Source of the DNA: Holophagales bacterium
GTDB taxonomy: Bacteria > Acidobacteriota > Thermoanaerobaculia > Multivoradales > JAGPDF01
Direction: 5' to 3'
NCBI GenBank assembly: GCA_016699405.1
Contig: CP064972.1
Span: 744,001-808,000 of the forward strand
Length of the DNA stretch: 64,000 nt
The translations under genes and the position numbers were made by a program. The first letter of the stretch is position 1; each line of letters opens with the position of its first letter. This document shows, piece by piece, positions 49,281 to 57,897 of the stretch. The notes under the pieces are model-generated. The model had not been told where the DNA came from. It did no database searches and was given only the letters and a program-made list of their open reading frames with translations.

Positions 49281-51692
49281 TCAGTCGACGTCGAGCTCGC
49301 GGCGCAAGACGACCAGCGTCGTGTCGTCGGCGAGCGGGGCGTCGCCGACGTGCTGGCGCCAGTCGGCGAGGAGCGCTTCGAGCAGCGAGCCGGGATCGGC
49401 CCGCCATGCCGCCGCGGCGATCGCCGCACCGGCGCGCTCGAAGCCGTAGGCCTCGTCGTCGGCGTCGACGCCTTCGAACAGACCGTCGGAGGCGACGACC
49501 AACGCGCCGCCCGGCGGAATCGTCACGACCATTTCGTCGCGTCGCTTCTCCGGCCCCTGGCCGAGCGGCAGGCCGGGCAGAACAAGCTCTCGGACGCTGC
49601 GGTCTGCACCGAGGAGGAAGGGGAACGGGTGGCCGGCGTTGGCGAGTCGAAGCTCGCCGGTCGCCGGGTCGAGGCGGGCCAGGCAAAGACTGGTGAAGGC
49701 GCGCGGGCCGTTGCTCGCGGCGCGCCGTAGCACGCGGTCGAGCCGTTCGAGAACCTCGGCGGGGCCGCGCCCGGGCTCGATCAGCGCCGCGAGACCGGCC
49801 TTGGTCATCGCGCCGGTGATGGCGCAGGAGTAGCCGTGACCGGCCACGTCGCCCGCGGCCAGCCAGAACGAGCCGTCGGCGTCGGTGACGAAGTCGTAGA
49901 GGTCGCCCCCGGCCTCGGAAGCGAGCAGCGACCGTGCGGCGATGCGCCAACCGCGCAGCGGGGGCGGCGATGCCGGCAGGAGGCCGAGCTGCATGCGGGT
50001 GAGCAGGTCCATCTCGTGGCGCAGCCGGTGCTCCTGCTCGAGCTGGCGCACGAACGCCGAGACGGGGCCGGCGCCGCGCTCGTCGCGGGCCGGGCGGGCC
50101 AGACCGACCGCCCCGGCGACCAGCGGCGCCGCGGCCAGCGCCACGCTCGCCACGAGCGCACCCGGCGACCAGGGTCGATACCACCAGGCCGCTGCCGCAG
50201 ACGGCAGGAGGAACCCCATCGCCGCGGCGACCAGCAGCGCGGCGAGCCCGAACCGGCGATAGGCGGCGGTGAGCAGCGCGGCGAGAGCCACGGCGACGGC
50301 GAGCGCCGCCGGCAACGGGCGCACCGGCACGAAGGGGGCGAGCAAGAGCGCACTGGCACCGACCGCCCCCGCCGTCACCGCCAGGCTGCGCGCCCGGCGC
50401 GGGGCGAGCCGCTCGGCGAACCCGAGCAGGAGCAACACGACGCCGGCCCAGAGGAGCCCGGAGTGGAGCGGCCCGCGGGTGGCCCCGAAGACCGGCAACG
50501 GAGAGCTCGACCCGGCCGGTGCCAGGGCGGGTACCGTGGCGGCGAGGGCTGCGGCAGCGAGCCAGAGGCCGGCGAAGGTAGCGCCGCACGCCGCCCCGGC
50601 GAGCAGCGCTCGCCCGGCGCGCGGCCCGAGTCGACCGAGCCGCAGTGTGTCGAGGCTGGTGGTAAACCCTGGCACCGAGAGACGCGTCCACGACTCGGCC
50701 ACCGCCCAGAGGGCGGCGAGAGCAGCGGCCCCCAGAACGGTTCCCAGGAGCTGGCTGATCAGGTCGAGCGCACCTTCCACCTCGGCGAGCGCCCAGGGCA
50801 GCGCGAAGAGCACCGTCAGGGTGCCGAGCAACAGGGCGTTCACCATGCCGAGTCGCCGCTGGTGGACGAGACGAAACAGCGAACCGCCGACGACCAGGCA
50901 GAGCGCCAGCTGGCTCAGCAGTCGAGCCAGCTCCGGCATCACCATGTCGAGCACCGAGGACTCTTCGAGCCGGGCGATGACCTTGTCGGTCGCCCCCGGT
51001 CGACGGTGCGACAACACCACGCCGTTGGCGCCCAGGCTCATCCAGAAGACGGTCTCGGGCGGATGCGTCGTCCCGCGAACGGCACGCACGCCGAACTGCG
51101 AACCGAGACGATCGAACCCGCGCTCGTCCGCACCGGGCGAGCTTCCCGAAAGCAGGGCGGCGAGCGAGCGCCCGATCGTCGCCAACTCCCCCGGACCGGT
51201 GGCGGAACGAAGCGCGTCGCGCGGAATCCAGCTCGCGGCCACGGGGGTGGCATCACGCGCCAAGACGACGCGCAGCAGCCCTTGGGCGCCGGCCGGCGCG
51301 GCCCCGGCACGGGACGCGTCGACGCGAACCACGACGTACGGCCCGCGTCCCTGTGCCGCGAGCCAGTCCGCCGCCTCCGGCGTGCCGAGCTCGCGGTACG
51401 CCGCGTCGCGCCGATCCATCGGGCTCTCGCCGGGCGCCTCGACCTGGCTGGCGAGCGAAACCTTGGGAGGCGCGTCCGACCGGGTCAACCCGGCCTCGGG
51501 CAAGACCGAGAGCACCCGTTCCGTGTAGGTCGACGCCGCCGCGAGTCCCACGCCGCGCCACTCGGGAAGGCGCACCGCAGCCGCCAGCAGTCCGAGGGCG
51601 AAGACCGCCGCACCCGCGGCGCCGAGAGCAAAGAGCCGGCGGTGGGTGGGCTCGAGCGCAGACGATGATTGCGTGGGAAGGGCGGGGGCCAA
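49281..51692 (-). CDS. Membrane-bound SpoIIE/PP2C-type serine phosphatase
   Basis: 803 residues. A first helix (~22-42) precedes an extracytoplasmic region (~45-260), followed by a large hydrophobic region with about nine helices (~265-545). The C-terminal SpoIIE domain (~560-800) has EAGGDLYDFV, AAGDVAGHGYS, NAGHPFPF, DGLFEGVD and ADDTTLVVL, which carry the metal-binding aspartates. Such phosphatases usually dephosphorylate anti-sigma antagonists. No such antagonist gene is near. Start TTG 51692 is the only reasonable start before the first helix; AGGAG lies 12 bases upstream, so initiation may be weak. Confidence 0.88.
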   Translation of the reverse strand: MAPALPTQSSSALEPTHRRLFALGAAGAAVFALGLLAAAVRLPEWRGVGLAAASTYTERVLSVLPEAGLTRSDAPPKVSLASQVEAPGESPMDRRDAAYRELGTPEAADWLAAQGRGPYVVVRVDASRAGAAPAGAQGLLRVVLARDATPVAASWIPRDALRSATGPGELATIGRSLAALLSGSSPGADERGFDRLGSQFGVRAVRGTTHPPETVFWMSLGANGVVLSHRRPGATDKVIARLEESSVLDMVMPELARLLSQLALCLVVGGSLFRLVHQRRLGMVNALLLGTLTVLFALPWALAEVEGALDLISQLLGTVLGAAALAALWAVAESWTRLSVPGFTTSLDTLRLGRLGPRAGRALLAGAACGATFAGLWLAAAALAATVPALAPAGSSSPLPVFGATRGPLHSGLLWAGVVLLLLGFAERLAPRRARSLAVTAGAVGASALLLAPFVPVRPLPAALAVAVALAALLTAAYRRFGLAALLVAAAMGFLLPSAAAAWWYRPWSPGALVASVALAAAPLVAGAVGLARPARDERGAGPVSAFVRQLEQEHRLRHEMDLLTRMQLGLLPASPPPLRGWRIAARSLLASEAGGDLYDFVTDADGSFWLAAGDVAGHGYSCAITGAMTKAGLAALIEPGRGPAEVLERLDRVLRRAASNGPRAFTSLCLARLDPATGELRLANAGHPFPFLLGADRSVRELVLPGLPLGQGPEKRRDEMVVTIPPGGALVVASDGLFEGVDADDEAYGFERAGAAIAAAAWRADPGSLLEALLADWRQHVGDAPLADDTTLVVLRRELDVD

Positions 51693-51827
51693 GGCGGGCG
51701 GGGGCTCCTGAACCAGTCTACGGCCGCTCGGCTGGAAGGTTCGCGGCAGGCCTCGTCGCCGGCGGATCCCGGGCCGCGCCGCGGGCTCGACCGCCTCCCG
51801 TCGGCGCCGCGATTTCGCACCCGCCGA

Positions 51828-52967
51828 CTAGCGCCGTCCGGCCTCCGGGACCTTCTCGAAGGCGAGGACCCCGCCGGAGTAGCGGGACCGCTGCGATCCC
51901 GACATCCCGTCGCCGCCGAGCTCGACGAGCAGGCTGCCTCCATCGAGGCGCAGCTCACGCAGCTCGGAGGCCGACTCCCCCGCCGCCGGCAGCCGGGCGA
52001 GCAGCGCTGGCCGACGGTCGACGAGACGGTAGATCAGGACCACGACCGCCGACCGGTCGGCGGCCGGCCGCAGATGCAGCGCGACGGTCGCTTCGGCCTC
52101 GCCATCGCCCGTGAGGTCGCCGAGCAGCACGTCGATCGCCTCGACCGCGCAGGGTCCCGTGCGACTCTCGCTTCGCCCGCCACGCAGCCGGACGACGCAA
52201 CCGTCGAGCGGGTAGTCCCGCTCCTCCCAGCGGAGGTCACCCGCGTGGTCCCACTCGGTGGGCGTCGGCGGCGGCTCGAGGACGGGCAGGCCGCGCTGTC
52301 GGAGCGTCGCCTCGAGGCGCGCCGCAACCTCGGGGTGGGCGGCGACGAGGGCAACGAGTCGCGCATCTTGTCCGAACTGGTTGCGCGCCTCGGGGGCAAC
52401 GCCGCGTTCGAGAAACCGCTCGACGAGCGGCAGGCTTCCGGCCCAGGCGGCGAGATGCAGGGGAGTCCAGCCTTCAGCGTTCGCCACGTCGGTCGCCGCG
52501 CCGGCGGCAAGCAGCCGATCGACGATCGCGAGGTTTCCCTCGCCGGCGGCGAGCAGCAGGGGTCGCAGACCGTGCTTGGCCCGCACGTTCGGATCGGCTC
52601 CAGCGCCGAGCAGGGCGTCGACCACCTCGAACCGTCCACTGCGCACGGCGCCGAAGAGCGGCGTCTCGCCCCACGAGGTGGTCGCGGCCACCGAGGCGCC
52701 GGCGCCGAGCAGGACGCGGGCAGTCGCCAGATCCCCCCGTTCACAAGCACGCGCGAGCACCCCGATGCGGAACTTGCTCATCTGGTTCGGGTCGGCGCCG
52801 CGGGCCAGCAGTGCGACGACCTGCGGGGTATCGCCGGCCTCCACCGCACGCAGCAGGTCGCCGGCGAGGTCGTGGCTCGCGACCGCCGCCGGCGGAGAGC
52901 CGACGGGAGCCGGGGGCGGAGTCGGAGGGGCGGCGAGTGTGAGGAGAAGAACCAGGAGAGCCGGCAT
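51828..52967 (-). CDS. Secreted ankyrin-repeat protein
   Basis: 379 residues. ATG 52967 begins a signal peptide (MPALLVLLLTLAAPPTPPP). Ankyrin repeats run over ~28-215: DLLRAVEAGDTPQVVALLARGADPN, TPLFGAVRSGRFEVVDALLGAGADPN, PLLLAAGEGNLAIVDRLLAAGA, TPLHLAAWAGSLPLVERFLERG, five in all. The C-terminal ~130 residues include a DLTGDGEAEATVALHL acidic-turn strand pair resembling VCBS/FG-GAP-type secreted domains. Probably a periplasmic protein-binding scaffold. Convergent/divergent neighbours: SpoIIE phosphatase follows on the same strand, the protein at 53106 is divergent. Confidence 0.85.
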   Translation of the reverse strand: MPALLVLLLTLAAPPTPPPAPVGSPPAAVASHDLAGDLLRAVEAGDTPQVVALLARGADPNQMSKFRIGVLARACERGDLATARVLLGAGASVAATTSWGETPLFGAVRSGRFEVVDALLGAGADPNVRAKHGLRPLLLAAGEGNLAIVDRLLAAGAATDVANAEGWTPLHLAAWAGSLPLVERFLERGVAPEARNQFGQDARLVALVAAHPEVAARLEATLRQRGLPVLEPPPTPTEWDHAGDLRWEERDYPLDGCVVRLRGGRSESRTGPCAVEAIDVLLGDLTGDGEAEATVALHLRPAADRSAVVVLIYRLVDRRPALLARLPAAGESASELRELRLDGGSLLVELGGDGMSGSQRSRYSGGVLAFEKVPEAGRR

Positions 52968-53105
52968 GGCCGCGGCATCGTAGCAGGGGACCCGCCGTCG
53001 CGCCGCGATCGGTATAGAGTCCGCCCATTCGGGATTTCGAAGGTGTTCTGCCCCTCGCCGCCGCGAGGCGGTCCCACCAAGATCCACGCTCGAGGGAGGT
53101 CTGTC

Positions 53106-54839
53106 ATGAGGAATTCGTTCACGCTCGTCGGGGTGGCCGTGGGGTCGCTCGCCCTTCTCGCCGCCGCGACGCCAGCGGCCGGCCAGGAGGGAGTCGAGGT
53201 CGTCCGCGCCAGCCGGGTGGCTCAATCGCTACCGCTGATCTCGATGCCGGCGGCCGTGCCGCAACCGCTCGAGATCCCGGTCCGTGAGACCCGCGCTCCG
53301 GGCGCCATCGAACGCCAGGCGGCATTCCATTCGCCATTCAGCTACGGCTTCGACGAGGCGCTCCAGGACTCCTTCCTTCCGGTCGCCCCGGACGCGCTGC
53401 CCGCACCGGTCCGCACCTTCGCCGGCATGGGCAACACCTTCGGCGTGCTGCCGCCGGACACGACCGGCGACGTCGGCCCGGCGCACTATGTGCAGGCCGT
53501 CAACAGCGGCGTGAAGATCTGGAAGAAGGACGGCACCGCGGTCACCGGAGTCATCAATCTCGCGACGCTCTTCAGTGCGCTCGGCGCCGGCAGCCTGTGC
53601 TCGACGGCGAATGACGGCGATCCGATCGTCCTCTACGACCGCATGGCCGACCGCTGGCTGATCAGCGAGTTCGCCGGTGCGGCGGCCTTCCCGAACGGCA
53701 GCAACTACCGGCAGTGCATCGCCATCTCGCAGAACGGCGACGCCGCAGGGAGCTATTGGCTCTACGACTTCCAGTGGAGCACCACGAAGCTCAACGACTA
53801 CCCGCACTTCGGCGTCTGGCCGGACGGCTACTACATGACCGTCAACCAGTTCGTCCGCGTCACCCAGGCCTGGGGCGGCGCCGGAGTCGGCGTGTTCGAG
53901 CGCTCGCAGATGCTCAACGGCGGCGTCGCGCGACTCCTGAAGGTCGACCTTTCGACCTCGGCCTTTCCGAACAACTACGGCGGCCAGCTCCCGGCCACCT
54001 GGGACGGCGGCACCGACCTCCCCGCCAACACTCCCGGCATCGTCTCGCAGTGGGACGACTCGAGCTGGATCGGCGACCCGACCGACACGTTGCGCATCTG
54101 GCGGGTGACCGTCGACTGGACGGCGCCGTCGATCGTCATGGGGACGAACGGCGCGGCGATCGACCCGAACCACAAGCTCGCCACCGCCGATGCCACGCCG
54201 AGCGGTTGCACCACGCGAAACTGCGTGCCACAGTCGGGCACGGCGAACGGCCTCGATGCCGCGGCGGACGGCCGGTTGATGTTCCGCATGCCGTTGCGCA
54301 ACTTCGGCACGCACAACGTGATGATGGTGAACAACACCGTCGGCGTCGGCACCGGTGCGCTGCAGGCGGCACCGCGCTGGTACGAGGTGCGCGGCATCGT
54401 CGGCGGCACGCCGTTGATCACCCAGCAGGGCACCTACGCTCCGGACACCGACCACCGCTGGATGGCGAGCACGGCGATGGACAAGGGCGGAAACATCCTG
54501 CTCGGCTTCACCAAGTCGAGCGCCTCGACCTTCCCCAGCATCCTCTACGCCGGCCGTCTCGCCGGCGACCCGGCCGGCACGCTCGCCCTCGGCGAGGGCG
54601 TCCTCGTCGCCGGCGGCGGCAGCCAGACGCACAGCTCGAACCGATGGGGCGACTACAGCACCCTTTCGCTCGACCCCACCGACGATTGCACCTTCTGGTA
54701 CACCAGCGAGTACTACACCGCGACCAGCTCGGCGACCTGGGCGACGCGGATCGGCGCGGTGCGCCTCCTCGAGTGCGGTCTCTTCACCGACGGTGTCGAG
54801 ATCGGCAGCGCCAACATGTGGAGCGCGAAGACGCCGTAG
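53106..54839 (+). CDS. Large secreted protein with C-terminal DxxExG-WSxxxP pattern
   Basis: 577 residues. ATG 53106 follows GAGGGAGGT. Signal peptide (LVGVAVGSLALLAAATPAAG). The bulk is beta-rich with a likely propeller or sandwich: PPDTTGDVGPAHYVQAVNSGVKIW, DPIVLYDRMADRWLISEF, DYPHFGVWPDGYYMTVNQF, SNRWGDYSTLSLDPTDDCTFWYTSEYY. A few internal Cys pairs suggest disulfides. The final 16 residues DGVEIGSANMWSAKTP match in spacing the ends of two other secreted proteins here. Probably extracellular; the substrate or partner is unknown. A terminator follows. Confidence 0.85.
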   Translation: MRNSFTLVGVAVGSLALLAAATPAAGQEGVEVVRASRVAQSLPLISMPAAVPQPLEIPVRETRAPGAIERQAAFHSPFSYGFDEALQDSFLPVAPDALPAPVRTFAGMGNTFGVLPPDTTGDVGPAHYVQAVNSGVKIWKKDGTAVTGVINLATLFSALGAGSLCSTANDGDPIVLYDRMADRWLISEFAGAAAFPNGSNYRQCIAISQNGDAAGSYWLYDFQWSTTKLNDYPHFGVWPDGYYMTVNQFVRVTQAWGGAGVGVFERSQMLNGGVARLLKVDLSTSAFPNNYGGQLPATWDGGTDLPANTPGIVSQWDDSSWIGDPTDTLRIWRVTVDWTAPSIVMGTNGAAIDPNHKLATADATPSGCTTRNCVPQSGTANGLDAAADGRLMFRMPLRNFGTHNVMMVNNTVGVGTGALQAAPRWYEVRGIVGGTPLITQQGTYAPDTDHRWMASTAMDKGGNILLGFTKSSASTFPSILYAGRLAGDPAGTLALGEGVLVAGGGSQTHSSNRWGDYSTLSLDPTDDCTFWYTSEYYTATSSATWATRIGAVRLLECGLFTDGVEIGSANMWSAKTP

Positions 54840-54864
54840 TCGACGCGGTGGCGGCGCGGGCTCG

Positions 54865-54898
54865 AAGGCCCTCTCGGCGATCGCCGGGAGGGCCTTTT
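54865..54898 (+). terminator. Intrinsic terminator, probably bidirectional
   Basis: AAGGCCCTC and GAGGGCCTT are the outer arms of a long stem with GGCGATCGCC inside, followed by TTTT at 54895-54898. It lies 25 bases after the stop at 54839 and just before the convergent sigma gene ends at 54903. Confidence 0.85.
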
Positions 54899-54902
54899 CG
54901 CT

Positions 54903-55490
54903 CTAATCCGCCGCAGCGCCGAGCTCGCCGCCGATCCTCCGCCGCAGCCAGGCGCGAGCGAGCTGCCAGTCGCGGCGGACGGTCTTCTCGTTGACCGCAA
55001 GCGCGGCGGCGCTCTCCTCGACCGAAAGCCCGACGAAGACGCGCATCTCGACGACCTGACGCAGGCGCGGGTTGAGCGCCTCGAGGTCGGCGAGCGCCTC
55101 GTCGATCGCCAAGAGCTCCTCGGCCTCGGCCTCGGTGAGCCAGGCGTCGATTGCCTCCGGCGCCTCGAGCGATACCCGCTCGGCGGCGCCCCCCCGCTTG
55201 GCCCGACTCCGCCGACGTGCCGACTCGATCAGGATGCGGCGCATCGCCGTCGCGGCGACGGCGAAGAACTCGCCGCGGTCCTCCGCCCCGATCCGCCGCT
55301 CCTTGAGCAGGCGGAGGTAGGCCTCGTGCACGAGCGAGGTGGGGGTGAGCGTGTGGCCCGCGCGCTCCTGGCCGAGCAGGCGGCGGGCAAGGCCGCGCAG
55401 CTCGTCGTAGAGCAGCGGGACCAACCGATCGAGCGCCCCACGATCGCCGGCGCGCAGGGCACCGAGCCAGCGGGTGATCTCGCCGCTCAT
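54903..55490 (-). CDS. ECF sigma factor (Ser/Thr kinase-linked type)
   Basis: 195 residues. Region 2 (LYDELRGLARRLLGQE, TLTPTSLVHEAYLRLLKE) and region 4 (LNPRLRQVVEMRVFVGLSVEESAAALAVNEKTVRRDWQLARAWLRRRI) are complete. The RRILIESARRRSRAKRGG stretch is characteristic of the Acidobacteria/Planctomycetes ECF group often encoded next to protein kinases (TIGR02999-like). Its ATG 55490 overlaps the kinase stop (ATGA). There is no anti-sigma gene, so control by phosphorylation from the kinase is likely, by analogy with PknT-EcfP of Vibrio. Confidence 0.92.
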   Translation of the reverse strand: MSGEITRWLGALRAGDRGALDRLVPLLYDELRGLARRLLGQERAGHTLTPTSLVHEAYLRLLKERRIGAEDRGEFFAVAATAMRRILIESARRRSRAKRGGAAERVSLEAPEAIDAWLTEAEAEELLAIDEALADLEALNPRLRQVVEMRVFVGLSVEESAAALAVNEKTVRRDWQLARAWLRRRIGGELGAAAD

Positions 55491-57802
55491 CTCCGCCTGC
55501 CCGCGCCGGCGGTGGCGAGGCGCGCCTCGAGCGCGGCGATCCGCGCACGTCCTTCCACGAGGTAGCGATGATCCGCCGGCAGTGTCTGCTCGTCGATGGC
55601 GAGCGAGGCACGCAGCGCGTCGAGCGACTCCGCGAGCGCACCGCGCTCTTCGAGCACTTTGGCGAGACCCCAGAATCCGGCCGAGACCCGGGGGTGCGCC
55701 GGCCCGAGCGACGACGTCCAACCGCGGATCGCCGCGCGGAAGAGCGTCTCGGCCTCGTCGAGGCGGCCGAGCTCCTGGACGACGTGCGCGAGGTTGCTGC
55801 GCGTGGTGGCGACCGCCGGGTGGTCTTCGCCGAGCTGCTTGAAACGGATGGCAAGTGCCTCGCGAAAGAGCCTCTCCGCCGCCGCGACGTCGCCCGGCGC
55901 CTTGCGTCCGAGGAGGAAAGCGCCGAGGTTGTTGAGGCTCTGGGCGGTCTCGAGGTGCTCGGGGCCGAACAGCTCGCGGCGCAGGGCGAGACCCTCGCGC
56001 TCGAGTCGCTCGGTTTCGGGCCGGTCCTCTTCGCGATCGCGCAAGGCGAGCAACACCGCGAGGTTGTTGACGCTCTCGGCGGTGTCGGCGTGGCGATCGC
56101 CGAGGGCGGCGCGGCGCAGCGTGAGCGCCTCGCGAAAGGCGCGCTCGGCCGCGTCGTAGTCGCCACGCTCCTGCTGCGCGGTGGCGAGGATGTTCAGGCT
56201 GTCGGCGAGCTCGACCGGCGACACGCCGGCACTGCGGCGCTGGTCGACCGCCTCGCGGGCAAGCGCCAGTGCCGGGTCGAGCCGCCCGAGATTGGCGTTC
56301 AACCGCGCGAGCAGGGTGAGCAGGCGGGTGCGCAGGGCCGGTTGGCTCGCGAGCTCGCGGCGGATCTTCCCCTCGCTCGCCACCAGGAAGTCCCCGAGCG
56401 TCTGATGATCCCGCTCGCCGGCGTCGCTGGCGTAGGGGTCGGTGGCGAAGAGCCGCGCCACGAAATCGGTCACCGCCCGCGCGGCGTCGCGCTCGGCGCG
56501 GGCGACGTCGCGCTCGCGCGCGGCGATCGTCGATTGGCGGACGATCTGCGCCAGCAAGACGACCACGAGCAGCGCGGCCACCCCTCCTACTGCAACGGCG
56601 GCGCGATGGCGCGCCACGAACTTGCGCAGCCGATACGCGGCCGACGCGGGTCGCGCTCGCAGAGGACGCCCGGCACGAAAGCGCGCGACATCCTCGGCGA
56701 GTCGCTCGACCGAAGGGTAGCGCTGTGTGGGCTCCTTGCGCAGGGCGGTCGCCACCAGGGTGTCGAGATCGCCTCGCAGCGCGCGGGCGAGCGCGCGCGG
56801 CTCGAGCCCGCGCGCGGCGGCTCGAGCCCGCTGCGCTTCGGGGGCTCCCGCGAGCGCGGCACTACTCGGTGCTGGCGCCTCGACCTCGGCCACCGCGCGC
56901 GCCAGCGCGAGGTCGGAGCCCTCGTGCTCGGCAAACGGCCGCCGTCCGGTGAGCAGCTCGTACAACAAGGCGCCCAGCGCGTGGACGTCCGTGGTGGTGC
57001 TCGCCGCCGCGCCGGCGAGCTGTTCGGGGCTCGCGTATTCGGGCGTCGCGAGCAGGCCGCGGGTCGCGGTGTCGCCCGAACCTTCGCCTTCGGGCGTCAG
57101 GAGCTTGGCGATGCCGAAGTCGAGCAGGCGGATCTCGCCGCTCGCGGTCATCAGGATGTTGCTCGGCTTGAGATCGCGATGGAGCACGAGGCTGGCGTGC
57201 GCCGCCGCCACGGCCTGGCAGATCTCCTCGAAGAGCGCGAGCCGCGCGTCGATCCCGAGTTGGCGCGCATCGCAGGCTTCGGTGACCGGCCGACCCTCGA
57301 CGTACTCGAGCACCAGGTAGGGCACGCCCTCGCGATCGACCCCGGCGTCGAGCAGGCGCGCGATCGAGCGATGGGAGAGGCGCAGGAGCGCAGCCCCCTC
57401 GACGCGAAATCGCCGCAGCAGCTCTTCGCTCTCGAGCCCGCGGCGAATGCGCTTGATCGCCACCCGACGCCGCCCTCCGCCGAGCTCCTGCTCGGCGAGC
57501 CAGACCTCTCCCATCCCTCCGCGCCCGATCGGCTCGAGCAACTCGTACGGCCCCAGGCGCGCACCGCGCACGAAACCAGCCCCTCTCGCCTCGGCCAGCC
57601 GTGCTTCGATCGCCAACGGTCGCTCGGCGTCGTGTGCCGCGAGCAACCCACGCAGCTCCGCCACCAGCGCCGGATCGTCGGCCGATCTCGCGAGGCGCTC
57701 TTCGCGCTCCTCGGCCGCCAACCCCGCCAGCTCGTCGAACAGCTCCGCCAGGCGTTCGAACCGACCCGCGGAGCTCCCGGAGCCCGCGTTCTCGGGATTC
57801 AC
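55487..57802 (-). CDS. Membrane Ser/Thr kinase with TPR tail, coupled to ECF sigma
   Basis: 771 residues from the chosen GTG 57802 (a TTG at 57838 would add 12). Kinase domain ~85-370: IGRGGMGEVWLAE, VAIKRI, HRDLKPSN (~206), DFGIAKL, ASPEQL; all catalytic residues are present. Transmembrane helix ~400-420 (AVAVGGVAALLVVVLLAQIV). TPR repeats occupy ~510-760 (LATAQQERGDYDAAERAFREAL and similar). The stop overlaps the start of the ECF sigma gene, so the two are made together, kinase first. Confidence 0.93.
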   Translation of the reverse strand: MNPENAGSGSSAGRFERLAELFDELAGLAAEEREERLARSADDPALVAELRGLLAAHDAERPLAIEARLAEARGAGFVRGARLGPYELLEPIGRGGMGEVWLAEQELGGGRRRVAIKRIRRGLESEELLRRFRVEGAALLRLSHRSIARLLDAGVDREGVPYLVLEYVEGRPVTEACDARQLGIDARLALFEEICQAVAAAHASLVLHRDLKPSNILMTASGEIRLLDFGIAKLLTPEGEGSGDTATRGLLATPEYASPEQLAGAAASTTTDVHALGALLYELLTGRRPFAEHEGSDLALARAVAEVEAPAPSSAALAGAPEAQRARAAARGLEPRALARALRGDLDTLVATALRKEPTQRYPSVERLAEDVARFRAGRPLRARPASAAYRLRKFVARHRAAVAVGGVAALLVVVLLAQIVRQSTIAARERDVARAERDAARAVTDFVARLFATDPYASDAGERDHQTLGDFLVASEGKIRRELASQPALRTRLLTLLARLNANLGRLDPALALAREAVDQRRSAGVSPVELADSLNILATAQQERGDYDAAERAFREALTLRRAALGDRHADTAESVNNLAVLLALRDREEDRPETERLEREGLALRRELFGPEHLETAQSLNNLGAFLLGRKAPGDVAAAERLFREALAIRFKQLGEDHPAVATTRSNLAHVVQELGRLDEAETLFRAAIRGWTSSLGPAHPRVSAGFWGLAKVLEERGALAESLDALRASLAIDEQTLPADHRYLVEGRARIAALEARLATAGAGRRR

Positions 57803-57897
57803 GGCTCGGAGACTAGGAAGGACCGAGATGTGGGTCAAGGCGGAGGATGTCCGTTCACCTTCCGCGATGACGCCATCCCGAGGGAGGAGACCCCCCG

